Positions 61,867-64,000 of a DNA stretch of 64,000 nt are shown here, piece after piece. Source of the stretch: Anaspis maculata (taxonomy: Eukaryota; Arthropoda; Insecta; Coleoptera; Scraptiidae); NCBI GenBank assembly GCA_949128115.1, contig OX421965.1, positions 30,251,681 through 30,315,680 on the forward strand. The letters are read 5' to 3'. The notes below the pieces were generated by a model. It saw only the letters and a list, made by a program, of their open reading frames with translations, did no database searches and was not told the DNA's origin. The first letter of the stretch is position 1; each line of letters begins with the position of its first letter. Both the position numbers and the translations under genes were made by a program.

Positions 61867-62202
61867 TTATTTTGGGAAAATTACCGTCGGATGGAACCGT
61901 GCCGATTTTGAAAATGGGTCTACACGACGCCCAATCCAATATATTTTCGATATCGGTTTGACTTTCTCGAAAAGAGTCGATCCCTGAGCAGGAATGAATT
62001 TTTGAGTGGAGTCCTGGTCCTGCATCAAAGGCGAGTCGTCCTGGTCAAAATACGGGCTAGAGGCTCTCTCGCGGGTGGCACCGGCTAGGAGAACTTTTGA
62101 AAATTCATAACGCCCGACTGGAAAATGGTGAAAGATTGCAACTGCAGGCTTAATTTGACTTTTTTGTTTCGTTGCTTCCTGCCAAATTTGGTCCCAATCC
62201 AT
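61867..62202 (-). CDS. Hypothetical 111-codon ORF
   Basis: The ORF starts MDWDQIWQEATKQKSQIKPA and ends FHPTVIFPK. Its composition is balanced and not low-complexity, but no domain, signal peptide or membrane segment is evident. No neighbour or splice evidence supports it. It may be a chance ORF or a transposon remnant next to the SINE. Confidence 0.2.
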   Translation of the reverse strand: MDWDQIWQEATKQKSQIKPAVAIFHHFPVGRYEFSKVLLAGATRERASSPYFDQDDSPLMQDQDSTQKFIPAQGSTLFEKVKPISKIYWIGRRVDPFSKSARFHPTVIFPK

Positions 62203-62586
62203 CGGATAGATTTTGAATAATTAAATGGTAAAGTTTTGAACTTGGGCATTTTTTATTATTTGACAGATGACAGATAGGGCAATCATACTTTTGACTGTTC
62301 TGAATACAGTTTTTTATGAGCTCTTGTTCTTGTGATAGCCGCCTAAAAAAAATATTCTGTACCTAACTTGGGTGTTTTAAGAATACCTACACCTGCCTCC
62401 TACAATAATAACACCTAGCGATAATTATTTACGACATAATATGTATGTGCTTAGGTAGATAGGTATATCATAAATTAATGTTTATTGGCTTATTGCTTGG
62501 ATCAACATCAACAAGTCGTGGCTGCCAACGATATGCTCCCGAGTCCCAAAAGTTCACCACGGTTCCGCAGCGCTATGATTAATGTG

Positions 62587-62668
62587 GCTGCGATGTCCGA
62601 GTGGTTAAGGAGTTTGACTCGAAATCAAATGGGCTCTGCCCGCACAGGTTCGAATCCTGTTCGCAGCG
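62587..62668 (+). tRNA. tRNA-Ser (anticodon CGA)
   Basis: The sequence folds as a type II tRNA. The acceptor stem is GCTGCGA/TCGCAGC with discriminator G. The D arm is TCCGAGTGGTTAAGGA and the anticodon loop is CTCGAAA with anticodon CGA. A long variable arm (GGGCTCTGCCC) and T arm ACAGG-TTCGAAT-CCTGT follow. It decodes UCG serine codons. There is no intron. A T-run (62674-62681) directly downstream serves as pol III terminator, which supports a functional gene and not a SINE head. Confidence 0.95.
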
Positions 62669-62672
62669 GAAA

Positions 62673-62682
62673 TTTTTTTTTA
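62673..62682 (+). terminator. Pol III terminator of tRNA-Ser
   Basis: A run of eight or more T residues begins five bases after the tRNA 3-prime end, the standard RNA polymerase III stop signal. Confidence 0.8.
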
Positions 62683-63564
62683 ATTTTAAACGCTCAAAAT
62701 TTTGAACATCGCTACCAGAATCGTTCTTTCAAATCATGAAATCGTTCCTTGAGTTTTTTATGGCCAAATTTTACAAAAATTCGGCATATTTTAGTGAGGT
62801 ATACGGTCGGTGTCATTGGAAGTGTAGGTAGATAGGTAGGCACATTATTGTGAAGGTTATCTGAAACGCGCGTTTCCCATAAAAGGTTTCGTTATTAGAG
62901 ATGATCATCAGCAGGTAGGTATACCTTCCTACAGATTTGAAAAATTCATAGAAGAAGAACAATACTTTTGAAAAACCCTTTCCAGGACTCCAGGGTTTCG
63001 TTTTTTTTAAGGGGCCGATTTGTTTTGAGCCCGTTAAAATTCGAAGATATTTTCTATATCACTGTTAGAAACATCTAAAAACCTCAAATATACCGTGTGT
63101 TTTTCGAAAACCGCACCAGTCCATAAAAACCTGAATTTGGAAATTTTGTTAATCACGCTCTTCCATGTGTATTGCATTTCTTGTTGACCGATTTCATTGG
63201 ACACTCTTGCATAAGCATAAAAAGGGCTCGTCTTGCAAAAATCTTGAAACTCGCGACATTTTCTGTCGAAAAATGCAAGAAAAACAGCTTTAGGAAAAAA
63301 TCCTATTTTCAGCTAACACGAAGATAAAAGTGAATATGAAGATGTTTCGCAACTTTTCGCAACTTTTGTTTTTTTTTTTTCTAGAAGCATTACTAAAGAC
63401 CATTCCCTGAAATGAAACTGAAATGACACCTTGGACAAACTTGGAAGGATATTATATTTGCCAATGTTAGTGGCGAAAAAGGAAAAAATTGGAGCAAAAA
63501 TTGCTGTGTTCAAAATTTCAAATCTAGGACAGTTGTCAACAAAATGGAATTAGTAGTTTACAAT
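62683..63564. other. No gene recognised
   Basis: AT-rich sequence without a supported ORF. A GTAGGTAGATAGGTAGG simple repeat lies near 62825. Confidence 0.4.
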
Positions 63565-63686
63565 ACGAGTTGGCTGTTACATAAGTGGTTTTCAGACACG
63601 AAGCCAAAATTTGCAGAACGAGGGCGCAGCCCGAGTTCTGTAAGATGCTGAGTGTCGAAAAGCATCTTGTGTAACAAGCCACGAGT
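63565..63686. mobile_element. Hairpin MITE
   Basis: The ends ACGAGTTGGCTGTTACATAA and TTGTGTAACAAGCCACGAGT are inverted copies; pairing continues inward through CAGACAC/GTGTCG. The loop holds a second small hairpin (GAACGAGGGC-GCA-GCCCGAGTTC). It is non-coding. It resembles the MITE at 99-228 in size and layout, but the sequences differ. Confidence 0.6.
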
Positions 63687-64000
63687 GATGTACAACATTT
63701 TACGTGTTTGTTTCATTGCAAATTTAATTTTTTTTGTAATTTTTGAGGTTATTTTGACAAGTGTCAGCTTAAATACATAAACTGTAATGTCCATATACAA
63801 CTTATATAAAAGTCATTATATCTTATGTATTACCACAACAAACACGTGAATATGTATAAACATCACTAGGTACTACATATCTTCTGCAGTTTGATGCGTT
63901 TCAAAAGTATGTGAGTGAAACTTTTGACATTTATACACGAACTAAAAGAAAAAGGGCTGAATCTTTGATACTACGGCGATAAGCAAAACGAGTATCGTTG

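Overview
The window looks like insect (arthropod) nuclear DNA. It is AT-rich, with intron-containing genes that have GT-AG splice sites, a eukaryotic tRNA, tRNA-derived SINEs, many non-LTR retrotransposons and many DNA transposons. The lineage cannot be fixed from the sequence; a hemipteran-like genome is only a guess. Most of the window is transposable-element material, and only two host protein-coding genes can be supported with confidence.

Layout. 1-2.1 kb: a hairpin MITE, then a nested (concentric) palindrome carrying another MITE. 2.1-3.7 kb: nothing recognised. 4.0-21.5 kb: a nest of transposons. An old minus-strand LINE ORF1 (LINE-A) was split by a palindromic element (19.8-21.4 kb) and by a full-length plus-strand LINE (LINE-B, 4323-19132). 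LINE-B ORF2 was then split by a 2,007-bp TIR element with a 7-bp target duplication and by a giant palindrome (10329-18069). That palindrome was itself split by a Jockey-type LINE (LINE-C, 13112-17227). 22.2-25.2 kb: a decayed RTE-type LINE. 25.6-26.2 kb: a GC- and CpG-rich island. 26.6-26.9 kb: a candidate minus-strand exon. 27-30 kb: low-complexity DNA. 30.2-31.2 kb: a hAT-type element with an exact 8-bp duplication. 31.3-34.4 kb: two opposed LINE fragments. 34.7 kb: a SINE.

37.8-41.8 kb is the genic island. A three-coding-exon MCFD2-like EF-hand gene (+) converges on a three-exon gene (-) for a small secreted protein of unknown function; their polyadenylation signals are 7 bp apart. MCFD2 acts with LMAN1-type lectins in ER-to-Golgi cargo export. 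The neighbour also has a signal peptide, but nothing else links the two functionally.

42.3-60.1 kb holds more giant palindromes, hAT MITEs, a SINE, tandem duplications and a 1.16-kb TIR element. 61.5-63.7 kb holds a second SINE family, an intact tRNA-Ser(CGA) and a hairpin MITE.

The most unusual feature is a set of at least eight long palindromic (foldback) elements, up to about 3.6 kb without nested insertions, many containing the motif TACAGGGTG/CACCCTGTA. Two can be delimited exactly. One is bounded by LINE-B's reading frame, the other by a paralogous empty site in the same window. Both begin TAG, end CTA and are flanked by 3-bp target duplications (TCT and GTA).
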